Shown: positions 11,501 to 20,076, counted from the first letter of the stretch. The stretch is DNA of 64,000 nt from Streptomyces violaceusniger Tu 4113 (GCF_000147815.2 NC_015957.1:1488001-1552000); one strand, 5' to 3'. The notes: a model not told the origin generated them from the letters alone. Made by a program: numbers and translations.

Positions 11501-11723
11501 CCTGGCGCTCCGGGAGCCCGACCCACGGGAGCGGACCGGCTCGGTGAACGCGGAGGAGCTGCGGCGTCGGCTCGGTGGCTTTCAGCGCGGCGCCCGCGAC
11601 GGACGCCGGGACGCCGCCGCCGAGGTCGCCGCCCGGGGCGAGCCCGCGCGGCGGCAACGGGGAACAGCAGGACAAACGGGGGCGCAGAACGTGGGTGGCA
11701 CGGTTGAGGAGGCACGCGGGTGA
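8532..11723 (+). CDS. conservon sensor histidine kinase (CvnA type) with nitrate-sensing-like domain
   Basis: A 1063-residue membrane kinase. A membrane helix at about 34-57 leads to a large extracytoplasmic helical domain (to about 323, NIT type), a second helix at about 324-345, HAMP and coiled coil to about 450, then a phosphoacceptor-like helix (LFQLDHLATGIRRYGENLL, about 480). The ATPase domain has ELLENATSFSPP (about 554), DEGIGM (about 589) and GLGLYVV (about 625). The last 380 residues are Pro/Ala/Glu-rich and probably disordered. It overlaps the next gene by 4 bases, as in conservons, where it forms a membrane complex with the B, C and D proteins. Confidence 0.95.
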   Translation: MRKKRLRGTTRDAVSEPRQDEATPRRHTARVRRRLTTSVALVSVAVLGAGTPAVLLALDDTTDAQRLVDLAETNRGAVTLAHALADERDAMTRYVADGRTTASGRGVSEEMRARVDRRVREVRGQVPASVRRLLDALPEVRQQALTGKGSAVDVFTSYTRTVQALNGITDTLARRLPADAESAATAALAPLGRAVEEASATRGLLLAALDAGGGQPTLVSAAQRTNLREQSALADFEQLAPAAMRDAYGRTVNGTEVTDAERYLARLTDQNRFAGNDFFLDKDRVEAGLATRIDRMRGAQSSLASSEAAQLARLRDDEVTDLELRIGIVGAALLVALGAGVHSARSMTRPLAALRLGARRVAADPAAEEPVAFKGRDDEYADAVRAVNELHAKAAQAYERVAELETERTRLVGERQRMADERDGLRAERDAVATRLEGLRARVHGSFVGLALRSLGLIERQLAIIESQEEREQDPDRLETLFQLDHLATGIRRYGENLLVIAGSEQKATHPGPVPLLDVLRASISEVERYDRVQIQALPPHAQVAGFAADSVSHLIAELLENATSFSPPDAAVQVSGWLLESGEVMLSVQDEGIGMMPERFLELNTRLADPVPEYCQGPQPEDPLGLGLYVVTRLAARHGIRVQLREQQPGGVAAVVVLPTKILPAGQPGSGLPPAPPVSVSATFGSTGPSSFLGFPGSEAEANSNTLPGQARSVSRDQEGVPSAGAGAAVGVGVDAEPSAEPVAPPAGPDPAPQAAEPEPEPPLDPEPTPVDAAPDSEPSASWAVPAGQWGQTADTGRDYPMEPTPPRGHPSPGNGGALPTLPKRVPKSARADGQDGARRGADAPATASQAAPAPQTAPTAQVEEPEVPAVERTMELTLHRMSRESHEDHDDREGRASREGGADRADGDDHEDFEDFDRRFGGPGHGIRPVGADAWGPAVGGPTAQGGPAAAGEPSPVDPYAIGPDQHTRPQDQAARTDKGLPKRTPRNLALREPDPRERTGSVNAEELRRRLGGFQRGARDGRRDAAAEVAARGEPARRQRGTAGQTGAQNVGGTVEEARG

Positions 11724-12205
11724 ATGCGCCCAGTAGTACGTACGGGTTGAGTCGCGAGGCCCGTAATCTGCACTGGTTGCTGGCCAACCTGGTCGAGGAG
11801 GTGCCGGGCGTCCGCTCGGTTGTGGTCGTCTCGACCGACGGGCTGATGCTGCTCTCCTCCGACACACGGCACCATGCCGCGTCGTCCGATCCGGCGGCAC
11901 AGGACGGCCCCAAGGGCTCCAGTGCGGATCTCGCGACGATTGTCTCGGGGGTCGGCAGCCTCACGCTCGGCGCGGCGAAGCTGATGGACGCCGGCGGCGT
12001 CAAGCAGACGATGGTGGCGATGGACGAGGGCAGTCTGTTCGTCATGTCGATCAGCGACGGTTCGCTGCTCGGGGTGCATGCCACCCCCGACTGCGACATG
12101 ACCGTCGTCGCCTACCACATGGCACTGTTCGTGGGCCGGGCCGGACATGTGCTCACCCCCGAACTCCGCAATGAACTACGCAGGTCGCTGGAGCACGCAC
12201 AGTGA
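11720..12205 (+). CDS. roadblock/LC7 domain protein (CvnB type)
   Basis: 161 residues with one roadblock/LC7 fold: LHWLLANLVEEVPGVRSVVVVSTDGLML is the hallmark opening. The GTG start overlaps the kinase stop and its own end overlaps the next gene. In conservons this protein bridges the kinase and the small GTPase, and roadblock proteins commonly act as GTPase-activating or scaffolding partners. Confidence 0.95.
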   Translation: MNAPSSTYGLSREARNLHWLLANLVEEVPGVRSVVVVSTDGLMLLSSDTRHHAASSDPAAQDGPKGSSADLATIVSGVGSLTLGAAKLMDAGGVKQTMVAMDEGSLFVMSISDGSLLGVHATPDCDMTVVAYHMALFVGRAGHVLTPELRNELRRSLEHAQ

Positions 12206-12594
12206 CGACCGCCGGGTCCGGCCGGCCCGCCCGTAAACCCGCTCGCGTACGTCCGTACTCACTCACCGGCGGTCGCACCCGCTCCGGCCATGTGCTGCTG
12301 GTGGAGACCTTCGTGGCGTCGCTGGAGTCTCCGGACGGACCGCTCGACCCGGCTCCCAGCGGGTTGAACGCCCGGATGATGCCGGAGATCCGGGCGATCA
12401 TCGAACTGTGCGACAGGATGCGCTCCGTCGCGGAGGTCTCCGCGATGCTCAAGATCCCACTCGGGGTGGTGCGCGTCCTGCTCAGCGACCTGGCCGACCA
12501 GGGAAAGATCCGCGTCTACGGCACCGGGCGGGGTCCCGGCCAGCCGGACCGCGCGTTGCTCGAAAGGGTGCTCAGTGGACTTCGCAGGCTCTGA
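12202..12594 (+). CDS. DUF742 protein (CvnC type)
   Basis: 130 residues. The conserved RPYSLTGGRTRSGHVLLVETFVAS opening and a winged-helix-like C-terminal half (RMRSVAEVSAMLKIPLGVVRVLLSDLADQGKIRVY) identify DUF742, the third conservon partner. It overlaps the genes on both sides. The helix-turn-helix-like end suggests nucleic-acid or protein binding; the family's biochemical role is unsettled. Confidence 0.95.
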   Translation: MTTAGSGRPARKPARVRPYSLTGGRTRSGHVLLVETFVASLESPDGPLDPAPSGLNARMMPEIRAIIELCDRMRSVAEVSAMLKIPLGVVRVLLSDLADQGKIRVYGTGRGPGQPDRALLERVLSGLRRL

Positions 12595-13240
12595 GACGAT
12601 CACGGCGACCCCGCCGGCGACGTCGGAGATACCCGGGGCCGGGATACCCGGGGCCGAGGAGGTGCTCCAGAGGTGGCAGACGGACCGCTCCCGCGCGCCG
12701 ATCGCCACCAAGATCGTGATAGCGGGAGGGTTCGGGGTCGGCAAGACGACCTTCGTCGGCGCGGTTTCGGAGATCACTCCGCTGCAGACCGAGGCGCTGA
12801 TGACGCAGGCCAGCGAGAGCGTGGACGACCTCGAGGCGACGCCGGAGAAGCTGACCACCACCGTCGCGATGGACTTCGGCCGGATCACGCTGGAGAACGA
12901 TCTGGTCCTGTATCTCTTCGGCACCCCCGGCCAGCAGCGCTTCTGGTTCATGTGGGACGACCTGATGCGCGGGGCCATCGGCGCGGTGGTGATGGTCGAC
13001 ACCCGGCGCCTGGACGAGAGCTTCCCGGCGCTGGACTACTTCGAGAGCCTCGGTCTGCCGTATGTGGTGGCGGTCAACCACTTCGAGGGGACCCCGCTCT
13101 ACGAGCCCGAGGATGTGCGGGACGCGCTCTCCGTGGCGTCCACGGTGCCGGTGGTGATGATGGACGCCCGGCGCCGGATCGCGGTCGTGGACGCGCTGCT
13201 GGCGCTGGTGAGACACGCCGTTGACGCCTCACCCGAGTGA
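12575..13240 (+). CDS. conservon small GTPase-like protein (CvnD type)
   Basis: 221 residues with P-loop GGFGVGKTTFVGAVSEI (about 50), a switch-like stretch TTTVAMDFGRI, the G3 variant LYLFGTPGQQRF and the G4-like VAVNHFEG. These are the marks of the bacterial MglA/Cvn-D group of GTPases. It starts 20 bases inside the DUF742 gene, so the four genes are translationally coupled. It probably switches with GTP under control of the roadblock partner. Confidence 0.95.
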   Translation: MDFAGSETITATPPATSEIPGAGIPGAEEVLQRWQTDRSRAPIATKIVIAGGFGVGKTTFVGAVSEITPLQTEALMTQASESVDDLEATPEKLTTTVAMDFGRITLENDLVLYLFGTPGQQRFWFMWDDLMRGAIGAVVMVDTRRLDESFPALDYFESLGLPYVVAVNHFEGTPLYEPEDVRDALSVASTVPVVMMDARRRIAVVDALLALVRHAVDASPE

Positions 13241-13317
13241 CGTAACCTCAGCTCCGCCCGCGGGAAGGAATGCTCCATTCCCTTTACCGGTCCGAGCTTG
13301 AGGGAGAGTCGACAGCC

Positions 13318-14682
13318 ATGCGGAAGATACTCATCGTGGGTGCCGGTCAGTCCGGCCTCCAACTCGCTCTCGGCCTGCAGTCCAAGGGCTACGAGATCAC
13401 GCTGATGTCCAACCGGACGTCCGATGAGATCCGCGGCGGACGGGTGATGTCCACCCAGTGCATGTTCCACACCGCGCTGGGCCATGAGCGCGATCTGGAG
13501 CTCAACTTCTGGGAGGAGCGGGCGCCGCGGGTCGAGGGCCTCGGGGTCTCCGTCGCCGGGCCGCCGGCTTCCGAGGGCCAGGCCCATCCGCGGGTCATCG
13601 ACTGGGTCGGCCGGCTGGACGGCCACGCCCAGTCCGTCGACCAGCGGATCAAGATGGCCGGCTGGATGGAGACGTTCGAGCAGCGCGGCGGCCAGGTGGT
13701 CGTCCACGGCGCCGCCGTCTCCGACCTGGACGTCCTCGACAGAAAGTACGACCTGGCGCTGGTGGCCGCGGGCAAGGGCGAACTGGTCTCGCTCTTCGGC
13801 CGGGACGCCGCCCGCTCCCCGTACGACACTCCGCGGCGCGCCCTCGCGGTGGCCTATGTGCACGGGCTCGGCCCGCGCCCCGAACACCCCGGCATCGAGG
13901 CGGTGCGCTGCAATCTCGTCCCCGGCGTCGGCGAGCTGTTCGTGATGCCCGCGCTCACCACCACCGGCCGCGCCGACATCCTCTTCTGGGAGGGCGTCCC
14001 GGGCGGTCCGGTCGACGCCTTCCAGGGCATCACCGACCCCTCGGAGCATCTGGCGCGCGTCCTGGAGCTGATGGAGCGGTTCACGCCCTGGGAGTACGCG
14101 CGCGCCACCAAGGTCGAGCTGACGGACGCGGGCGGCACGCTGTCCGGGGGGTACGCCCCGACCGTGCGCAACCCGGTCGCGCGGCTGCCGGGCGGCGGGC
14201 TGGTCCTGGGCGTCGCCGATGTGGTGGTGGCCAACGACCCGATCACCGGGCAGGGCGCCAATTCGGCGGCCAAGTGCGCGGCGGCCTATCTGGAGAGCAT
14301 CGTCGAGCACGGCGACCGGCCGTTCGACGAGGAGTGGATGCGGACGACCTTCGACCGCTACTGGGAGTCCGCACGGCACGTCACCAAGTGGACCAACGCG
14401 ATGCTGGGCCCGCCGCCGGAGTACATCGTGGACCTCCTCGGGGCGGGGGCCGCCTTCCCCGCCGTCGCCCACCGCATCGCCAATGGCTTCGACGACCCCT
14501 CCGACTTCGAGAACTTCTTCTACGAGCCGGAGAAGACGGCCGCCTATCTGGACGAGGTCAGGAAAGAGGCCGAGGCCGCGGAGGGTGAAGCCGGGGCCTG
14601 TGGGGGAGCTGAGGTCTGTGAGGAGGCCGGGGCCGACGACCGGGCCGGGGCCGAGGCCAGGGCGGGCCGGTACGTCGGCTGA
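13318..14682 (+). CDS. styrene/indole monooxygenase-like FAD protein (StyA type)
   Basis: 454 residues. The Rossmann start MRKILIVGAGQSGLQLALGLQ, the StyA-like GYEITLMSNRTSDEIRGGRVMSTQ and a late VVVANDPITGQGANSAAKCA (FAD-binding GD-like motif) place it with two-component flavin monooxygenases that epoxidise alkenes or indole. No separate flavin reductase lies nearby. The ATG at 13318 follows GAGGGAGAG; the ATG at 13270 would precede the Rossmann fold by 16 residues. The last 50 residues are Glu/Ala/Gly-rich. It begins 78 bases after the conservon, so it may be cotranscribed. Confidence 0.88.
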   Translation: MRKILIVGAGQSGLQLALGLQSKGYEITLMSNRTSDEIRGGRVMSTQCMFHTALGHERDLELNFWEERAPRVEGLGVSVAGPPASEGQAHPRVIDWVGRLDGHAQSVDQRIKMAGWMETFEQRGGQVVVHGAAVSDLDVLDRKYDLALVAAGKGELVSLFGRDAARSPYDTPRRALAVAYVHGLGPRPEHPGIEAVRCNLVPGVGELFVMPALTTTGRADILFWEGVPGGPVDAFQGITDPSEHLARVLELMERFTPWEYARATKVELTDAGGTLSGGYAPTVRNPVARLPGGGLVLGVADVVVANDPITGQGANSAAKCAAAYLESIVEHGDRPFDEEWMRTTFDRYWESARHVTKWTNAMLGPPPEYIVDLLGAGAAFPAVAHRIANGFDDPSDFENFFYEPEKTAAYLDEVRKEAEAAEGEAGACGGAEVCEEAGADDRAGAEARAGRYVG

Positions 14683-14702
14683 CACCGGCGTCGCCGGGGC
14701 GC

Positions 14703-15950
14703 TCAGCGCTTGGCCACGGTGGCCGGACCCGGGCGCACCGCGCCGTGCAGCGGATTGGAGGCGAGCGGGGAGAGCTTCACCCGCTGGCCGGGGCGCGGCG
14801 CCTGGACCACCTGGCCGTTGCCCGCGTACATCGCCACATGGCTCGCACCCTTGTAGTAGATCACCAAATCGCCGGGGCGCAGCTTGTTGAGCGGCACCCG
14901 TGGAAGTTGGCGCCACTGCTCCTGGCTGGTGCGCGGAATGAGCCGCCCGGCATACGCCCAGGCGGAGGAGGTCAGCCCCGAGCAGTCGAAGGAGTTCGGC
15001 CCCTCGGCGCCCCAGACGTACGGCTTGCCGATCTGGTTCAGCGCATAGGTGAGCGCCCGCTTCCCGGCCTCCGCGGTCGCCGTTCCGGGGCGGCCGGGGG
15101 CCGGGCGCGGGCCGGGCGCGGTGACGGTGGCGACCGGGGCGGGGGTGCCCGGGGCGGGGGTGCCCGCGGGGGTGGCCCGTCCGCTTCCGGGGGCCGGGGC
15201 CGGGGCCGGGGTGGTGCGGGTGCCGCCGTCTGTGGCGGGGGCGTCCGGCGAGGCGCCGTTCGCGGGGCCGAGCGCCCCGGAGCCGAGCAGTTTGCGCTGC
15301 GCCTTCGCGGTCTCCTGGCGCTCGCGCTGCGCCACCTGGGCGATCTGGCGGGCGCTGAGCGCGGCGAGCAGCTTCTCGATGGAGTGGAGCTTTTTCTCCA
15401 CCTTGTCCCGCTGTTTCTTTCGTTTCGCCGTCAGGGAGAGCTGTTTGTCCAGCGCGGTCCGGGCCCGGGTGGCGATGGTGTCGGCGTGCCGCTCGCCCCT
15501 GGTCAGCCGCTGCATCAGGGCGGCCTCGCGGCCCGCCGCCCGCTCCAGCTCACGGGCCTCGTCGGCGGCGCTCTCCGGGTGGGGGGTGAGCAGGGTCAGC
15601 AGAAAGGTGTAGGAGGAGAGCGTGCTGTGGCCCTGGTACTGCTGGCGGGCCAGCCGTCCCGCGTCGTCGTGGCTGTCGGCGAGCTCCGTACGGGCGTGCA
15701 TGAGCTCGGTCGTGAGCTCCCTGGTTCTGGTGCGCTGCTTGCGCAGCTTCTCCTCGGTCGCGTTGTACGTCTCCGTCGCCTCCTCGGCCTTCCGGTACAG
15801 CGTCTTGAGCTGCGTCAGCAGCTCGGACACGGACCGGTCGGCGGGGCGGGAGGGGGCGGCCGTCGCCGTCGCCGCCGGAACGGCGGGTACCAGCGCGGCG
15901 GTCGCCGTGATCGCCGCCGCCCAGACCGAGCCCACGATCCTTCCTGACAC
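14703..15950 (-). CDS. secreted NlpC/P60 cell-wall endopeptidase
   Basis: 415 residues: signal peptide (about 1-32), a long coiled-coil region (about 40-215) that may gate the enzyme, a Pro/Ala/Gly-rich linker, and a C-terminal NlpC/P60 domain from about 285. The catalytic Cys is in NSFDCSGLTS, and the His lies in GASHVAMYAG within GDLVIYYKGASHVAMYAG. It should cleave D-Glu-diamino acid bonds in peptidoglycan, like RipA-type hydrolases. GTG at 15950 follows a strong GGAGGTGAT. Confidence 0.95.
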   Translation of the reverse strand: MSGRIVGSVWAAAITATAALVPAVPAATATAAPSRPADRSVSELLTQLKTLYRKAEEATETYNATEEKLRKQRTRTRELTTELMHARTELADSHDDAGRLARQQYQGHSTLSSYTFLLTLLTPHPESAADEARELERAAGREAALMQRLTRGERHADTIATRARTALDKQLSLTAKRKKQRDKVEKKLHSIEKLLAALSARQIAQVAQRERQETAKAQRKLLGSGALGPANGASPDAPATDGGTRTTPAPAPAPGSGRATPAGTPAPGTPAPVATVTAPGPRPAPGRPGTATAEAGKRALTYALNQIGKPYVWGAEGPNSFDCSGLTSSAWAYAGRLIPRTSQEQWRQLPRVPLNKLRPGDLVIYYKGASHVAMYAGNGQVVQAPRPGQRVKLSPLASNPLHGAVRPGPATVAKR

Positions 15951-16077
15951 GTGATCACCTCCGGCTCACTGACGCCTCTGTTCGGCGTCCAGCTCAGCAG
16001 GATCGTGGCATGACGTTCGTATCTTCAGGAGAATTGTGGGCGAGTCGGGTGAATATGGTCACCCGTCCGGCGGGCCG

Positions 16078-16344
16078 TCAGCTCGGCTTGGACCACGGCC
16101 ACTTCAGCCCGCCGCCCGGTTTTCCCTCCGGGTCGTACTCATAGGCCCAGCCCCGGACCAGGCCCAGCCGCTTGGACGTGGCGGCCGGAACCCTGCGGTA
16201 GACATGCACCGTCGGCGGTGCGCCCGCCTCGTTCTCCACCGGCACCTCGTAGGTCTTCGGCGGCTGGCCGGTGAGGCCGACCAGCACCGGCAGCACCCGG
16301 CCGTCCAGCGGCCCGCCCACAAAGGGCGTCTCCTCGCTTCTCAC
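16078..16344 (-). CDS. small conserved hypothetical protein
   Basis: 88 residues starting [21 protein letters not shown]. The VGGPLDG turn and the charged, Trp/Tyr-containing end ([13 protein letters not shown]) resemble small actinobacterial proteins of unknown function. There is no signal peptide or membrane segment. Third-position GC bias supports this frame. Confidence 0.6.
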   Translation of the reverse strand: MRSEETPFVGGPLDGRVLPVLVGLTGQPPKTYEVPVENEAGAPPTVHVYRRVPAATSKRLGLVRGWAYEYDPEGKPGGGLKWPWSKPS

Positions 16345-16355
16345 CGCACCAGTCT

Positions 16356-16470
16356 CACAGCATCGCCCGCGCCCCGGCCGTCACCGGCCGCGCCCCCCAC
16401 AGCAGTCACCGATCGTCCCCGTCACAGCGGTCACCCACCGCATCCATCACGGCTGTCACCGATCGCACCC
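16356..16470. repeat. degenerate GTCACMGC-type repeats
   Basis: The motif CGTCACAGCxGTCACC recurs several times with drift between the small hypothetical gene and the TetR gene. No gene is seen here. Confidence 0.6.
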
Positions 16471-16471
16471 G

Positions 16472-17299
16472 TCACAGCAGATGCGACGCCTCGCCCAGCG
16501 CGGGCACAACACGGCGTGCCAGCCGCCCCACCAGGCCCTCGGCGGGCTCCATGATGAGCGCGGCCCGTATCACCCGGGCCGCCTGCGGATCGGTGGTCGC
16601 GGTGGCGGTCAGCATCGCCACGAACTGGTCCACCAGCCAGTCGCGGAGCTCCTCCACCGGCGGCTGCTTCTCCTCGTCCAGCCAGATCAACGAGGCCGCC
16701 TCGACGGCCGTGATCCAGGTGCGCACCATCATCCGCAGCCGCGCACCGGGCTCCTTGACCGCCAGATGGAGCAGAATCTCCTCGGCCGCCGCCCGCCGCA
16801 CCTCGTCCACGATCGCGTTCGTCCGCGAGGTCTCGACCACGCTGCCGCTCTGCAACAGCGCGCTGAACCCCGCGTCGTGCTTGTCCACGAAGGCCAGATA
16901 GCGGTCCAGCACCCGGCTCAGCCGGCGGCTGAGCGGACCGCTCCTGGGCTCCGCGAAGCACAGTTCCAGCTCATCGGCGGCGCTGCGCAGCGCCGCCTCG
17001 TACAACTGCTGCTTACCGCCCGGGAAGTAGCGGTAGACCAGCGGACGGGAGGCACCGGCGGCCAAGGCCACATCGTCCAGCGACACGTCCTCGGGCGCGC
17101 GGTGGGCGAAGAGGCCGAGCGCGGCGGTGAGGAGTTCGGCCCGCCGCGCCTCGACGCTCAGCCTGCGGTAGCTCCCCCGCCGGGCGGCCGGCGGGCGGGC
17201 GGTGGCCGGGGGTTCCGCCGCCGGGCGTGCGGCGGCGCTCGCCTCCGCCGGGGGTGTCGCCTCCGGGGGCGCCGAAGCGGTGCCGCTGCCTGTCGTCAT
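16472..17299 (-). CDS. TetR family regulator beside the di-iron genes
   Basis: About 275 residues. A Pro/Ala-rich leader of about 45 residues precedes the helix-turn-helix (RRAELLTAALGLFAHRAPEDVSLDDVALAAGASRPLVYRYFPGGKQQLYEAAL); the rest is the helical ligand domain with ILLHLAVKEPGARLRMMVRTWI. ATG at 17299 was chosen; upstream sequence in frame is low-complexity. It reads the same way as the AurF-like gene upstream and may regulate the two di-iron genes. Confidence 0.88.
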   Translation of the reverse strand: MTTGSGTASAPPEATPPAEASAAARPAAEPPATARPPAARRGSYRRLSVEARRAELLTAALGLFAHRAPEDVSLDDVALAAGASRPLVYRYFPGGKQQLYEAALRSAADELELCFAEPRSGPLSRRLSRVLDRYLAFVDKHDAGFSALLQSGSVVETSRTNAIVDEVRRAAAEEILLHLAVKEPGARLRMMVRTWITAVEAASLIWLDEEKQPPVEELRDWLVDQFVAMLTATATTDPQAARVIRAALIMEPAEGLVGRLARRVVPALGEASHLL

Positions 17300-17490
17300 G
17301 CCTGGCAGCGTAACCGGCCATCGTGACGAAGCGGATGCCCCCTTGGTCCCGGCCCGATGTCGGGCGGAGGCGACGACGAGTCCATCACCGTCCACCTCGG
17401 TGGCCCCTCGTGGGTCCCGGCCCGGGGCCGCCTTGGGGCCCGAGGCGGTATCCCCTCGGGTCCCGGCCCCGCACCGCCTTGGGCCCGGCC

Positions 17491-18420
17491 CTAGGCCAGG
17501 AGCCCCGAGCTCTTCCACAGTCGGCGGCCCACGCCCCGCATCACCCCGACGTCGTCGAGGAATTCGGTCAGCTTGCCGGCGCCGCTGCGCATCACCTCAC
17601 GGCGATGGGCGCTGGCCCGCACTTGAGCGACGGCCGCGCGCCGGTCGAGCCCCACGTCCGAATAGACCTTGGGGTTGATGAACGCCTGCGAGAAGATCCG
17701 GGAGAACTCGCCCGACCCGATCCGGGTCAGCTCCGCCTCCCAGCGCGGCGCCCGCAGCATCTGGCGGCGCAGCTCCTCGCGTGCGTACCGCACATGGCGC
17801 GCCTCCTCGACCACATGGATCCGGGTCACCCCGCGCACCAGCGGCTGCACGCGCTCGTCGGGGAAGGTCAGCCGCTGCATCCAGTCCAGGATCTCCTCAC
17901 CGAGGAGGGTCGCGGTGAACGAACCGGGCGTGGTGGAGATCGCCTTGAAGATCCGGCCCAGATTGTGGTGGAGCCGGGTGACCGGATAGGCCGGGGTGCC
18001 GCTCTTGGTGATCAGCCGCGCGAACATCTTGGAGTGGCGGCATTCGTCGGCGATCTCGGTGAGCGCGTACCGCACATGGGCGCTGGTCGCGGGCTTGTCG
18101 TAGATGTGCCGGGTCATGAGCTGGATGAGGATGATCTCGAACCATATGCCCAGGGAGGCGAGCGCCGCCGCCTCGTGCCGGGCCAGCAGTTGCCGCTGCT
18201 CCTCGGGCATCCGCCGCCACATGGGGGTGTCGTAGAGCGAGACCAGCTCCGGTGGCCAGAACCACTTGCCGGGCTCGAACGGCGCGTCCCAGTCGAGTTC
18301 GGTGTCGGGGTCGAAGGAGTGCCTGGCGGAGGACTCGAGCAGTCGCTCCGCGACCCGTTCGCGGTCCTTGATCAGCCCGAGCGCGTCCCGGAGCGCGGGG
18401 GGTTCGGTCGTGGTGGTCAT
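17491..18420 (-). CDS. AurF-type di-iron oxygenase
   Basis: About 309 residues, all helical. Iron-ligand motifs of the AurF N-oxygenase family are seen: RHEAAALASLGIWFE, EIADECRHSKMFAR (about 127), LLGEEILDW (about 180) and HVVEEARHVRYAREE (about 208). AurF proteins oxidise aryl amines or other substrates with a di-iron centre. ATG at 18420 has GAGG about 11 bases upstream; the GTG at 18432 is the alternative. It is divergent from the ferritin-like gene at 18612, so the two probably work together. Confidence 0.88.
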   Translation of the reverse strand: MTTTTEPPALRDALGLIKDRERVAERLLESSARHSFDPDTELDWDAPFEPGKWFWPPELVSLYDTPMWRRMPEEQRQLLARHEAAALASLGIWFEIILIQLMTRHIYDKPATSAHVRYALTEIADECRHSKMFARLITKSGTPAYPVTRLHHNLGRIFKAISTTPGSFTATLLGEEILDWMQRLTFPDERVQPLVRGVTRIHVVEEARHVRYAREELRRQMLRAPRWEAELTRIGSGEFSRIFSQAFINPKVYSDVGLDRRAAVAQVRASAHRREVMRSGAGKLTEFLDDVGVMRGVGRRLWKSSGLLA

Positions 18421-18432
18421 CGCTGAGGGCAC

Positions 18433-18611
18433 CTCACTGGTGGCTCGGACAAACGCCGGTGGGATGGGTTACCGGTGGATATCTCTTATGAGACTCTGTG
18501 TCAGCAACGGCGTCAATCCCTTGAGGAGGTCTTATTGACCGGCGAGTAACGGTCATGTGAGCCTGCCGAGTACGCATCCGTTCACGGGGGAGCGAGGCGA
18601 AGGAGGCGTCG
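18433..18611. promoter_or_regulatory. divergent promoter region of the two di-iron genes
   Basis: 179 bases between divergent starts. The middle (about 18480-18540) is clearly A/T-richer, with TATCTCTTATGAGACTC near 18479, containing a short inverted repeat (CTCTTATGAGA-like). This is the likely site for a common regulator, perhaps the adjacent TetR. Confidence 0.45.
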
Positions 18612-19727
18612 GTGTCGACGCAAGAGCTCTACGCGATGGATCCCGGGGACCCCCTGTGGCAGGTGCCCGCCGGTGGCGCCGCCCGATTCAACTGGGAGTA
18701 CGACGACCACCGGGCCCGGCTGCTCGCCCTCTACCAGAAGGGCAAGGACAAGCAGTGGGACGCGGCCAAGCGCATCGACTGGGGCCTGGAGGTGGATCCG
18801 AACGACCCCCTGGGCACCCCCGATGAGTCGCTCGCCCTCTACGGCACCCGCCACTGGGACCGGATGACCGAACGGGACAAGGGCGAGCTGCGGCATCACG
18901 TCGCCGCCTGGCAGTTCAGCCAGTTCCTCCACGGCGAACAGGGCGCGATGGTGTGCGCGGCCCGGATCGTCGAGGCCGCGCCCGACCTCGACGCGAAGTT
19001 CTACTCCGCCACCCAGACCATGGACGAGGCGCGCCACGCCGAGCTCTACAGCCGCTTCCTGCACGACAAGCTCGGCACGTTCTACCCCATCAACACCGAT
19101 CTGCGGACCCTCCTCGGCGACACCCTCCGCGACTCCCGCTGGGACATGGCCTATCTGGGCATGCAGGTGCTCATCGAGGGCCTGGCGCTCGCCGCGTTCG
19201 GCCTCATCCGCGACACCACCGACAAGCCGCTGCCCCAGCAGATCCTCGCCTACGTCATGCAGGACGAGGCCCGCCATGTCGCCTTCGGCCGGATGGCCCT
19301 GCGCGACTACTACCGGCAGTTGAGCGACGCGGAGCTGCGGGAGCGCGAGGAGTTCGTCATCGAGGGCTGCTACCTGATGCGCGACCGGCTGCGCGGGGTG
19401 GAGGTCCTGGAGAACTTCGGCATCCCGAAGGCCGAGGCCGAGGAGTACTGCGAGCAGTCGCCGTTCCTGCATATGTTCCGCAAGCTGCTGTTCAGCCGGA
19501 TCGTCCCCTGTGTGAAGGACATCGGGCTGTGGGGCGAGCGGCTCCAGCGGGCGTACGTCGACATGGGCGTGCTGGAGCTGGGCGACAGCAACCTCGACCT
19601 GCTGATGAGCCAGGATGAGGAACTCGCCGAGCGGCTGGACGAACGGCGCTTCGCGGCGGAGGAGGCGGCGCGCACGGGCGAGGTCGAGGAGGCGATCGCC
19701 GAGGGCGCGGCCGAGGCCGAGGCATGA
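18612..19727 (+). CDS. ferritin-like di-iron protein
   Basis: 371 residues with a carboxylate-bridged di-iron ligand set: Glu in HGEQGAMV (about 109), TMDEARHAELY (about 138), Glu in IEGLALAAF (about 189) and MQDEARHVAFGRM (about 218). This is the E..ExxH..E..ExxH pattern of ferritin-like/ribonucleotide-reductase-like oxidases; the substrate is unknown. GTG at 18612 follows GGCGAAGGAGG. The C-terminal 40 residues are Glu/Ala-rich. It is divergent from an AurF-type oxygenase, so two di-iron proteins share one control region. Confidence 0.88.
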   Translation: MSTQELYAMDPGDPLWQVPAGGAARFNWEYDDHRARLLALYQKGKDKQWDAAKRIDWGLEVDPNDPLGTPDESLALYGTRHWDRMTERDKGELRHHVAAWQFSQFLHGEQGAMVCAARIVEAAPDLDAKFYSATQTMDEARHAELYSRFLHDKLGTFYPINTDLRTLLGDTLRDSRWDMAYLGMQVLIEGLALAAFGLIRDTTDKPLPQQILAYVMQDEARHVAFGRMALRDYYRQLSDAELREREEFVIEGCYLMRDRLRGVEVLENFGIPKAEAEEYCEQSPFLHMFRKLLFSRIVPCVKDIGLWGERLQRAYVDMGVLELGDSNLDLLMSQDEELAERLDERRFAAEEAARTGEVEEAIAEGAAEAEA

Positions 19728-19730
19728 GGA

Positions 19731-19870
19731 CGCGTGGGGCCGCGTGAGGCGTGAGGCCGGATGGGACCTCGTGGGGCCGCGTGAGGCGTGAGGCGTGAGG
19801 CCGGATGGGACCTCGTGGGGCCGCGTGAGGCGTGAGGCCAGATGAGATCTCGCGAAACCGCGTGAGACCT
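19731..19870. repeat. tandem repeats downstream of the ferritin-like gene
   Basis: About three copies of a 45-60-base unit built from CGTGGGGCCGCGTGAGGCG, TGAGGCCGGATGGGACCT. Length differences come from an inner GCGTGAGG duplication, and the last copy has drifted. There is no coding potential. Confidence 0.85.
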
Positions 19871-20076
19871 CGTGGCCCCCTCAACCTCCCCTCGAATCAG
19901 TGTTCTTGGTAGGTTCTTGATCATCGCCAACGGAGAAGGCCGAGGTCATTGGGGTGACCTCGGTCCGGTGGCGTTCATATGCCTTCATATGAAGGAACGA
20001 AGGAACGGCCGAAGGGTGCTCTCCACGGCGGTGGGGGGCACACCTTTGTTCCGGCGTTCCGGAGGATGATGGTGGG

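Noticed and set aside
8076..11900. 1274-codon minus-strand frame opposite the conservon kinase
   Set aside because: Product is Arg/Gly/Asp-rich without motifs; the plus strand has a complete kinase with overlapping partner genes.
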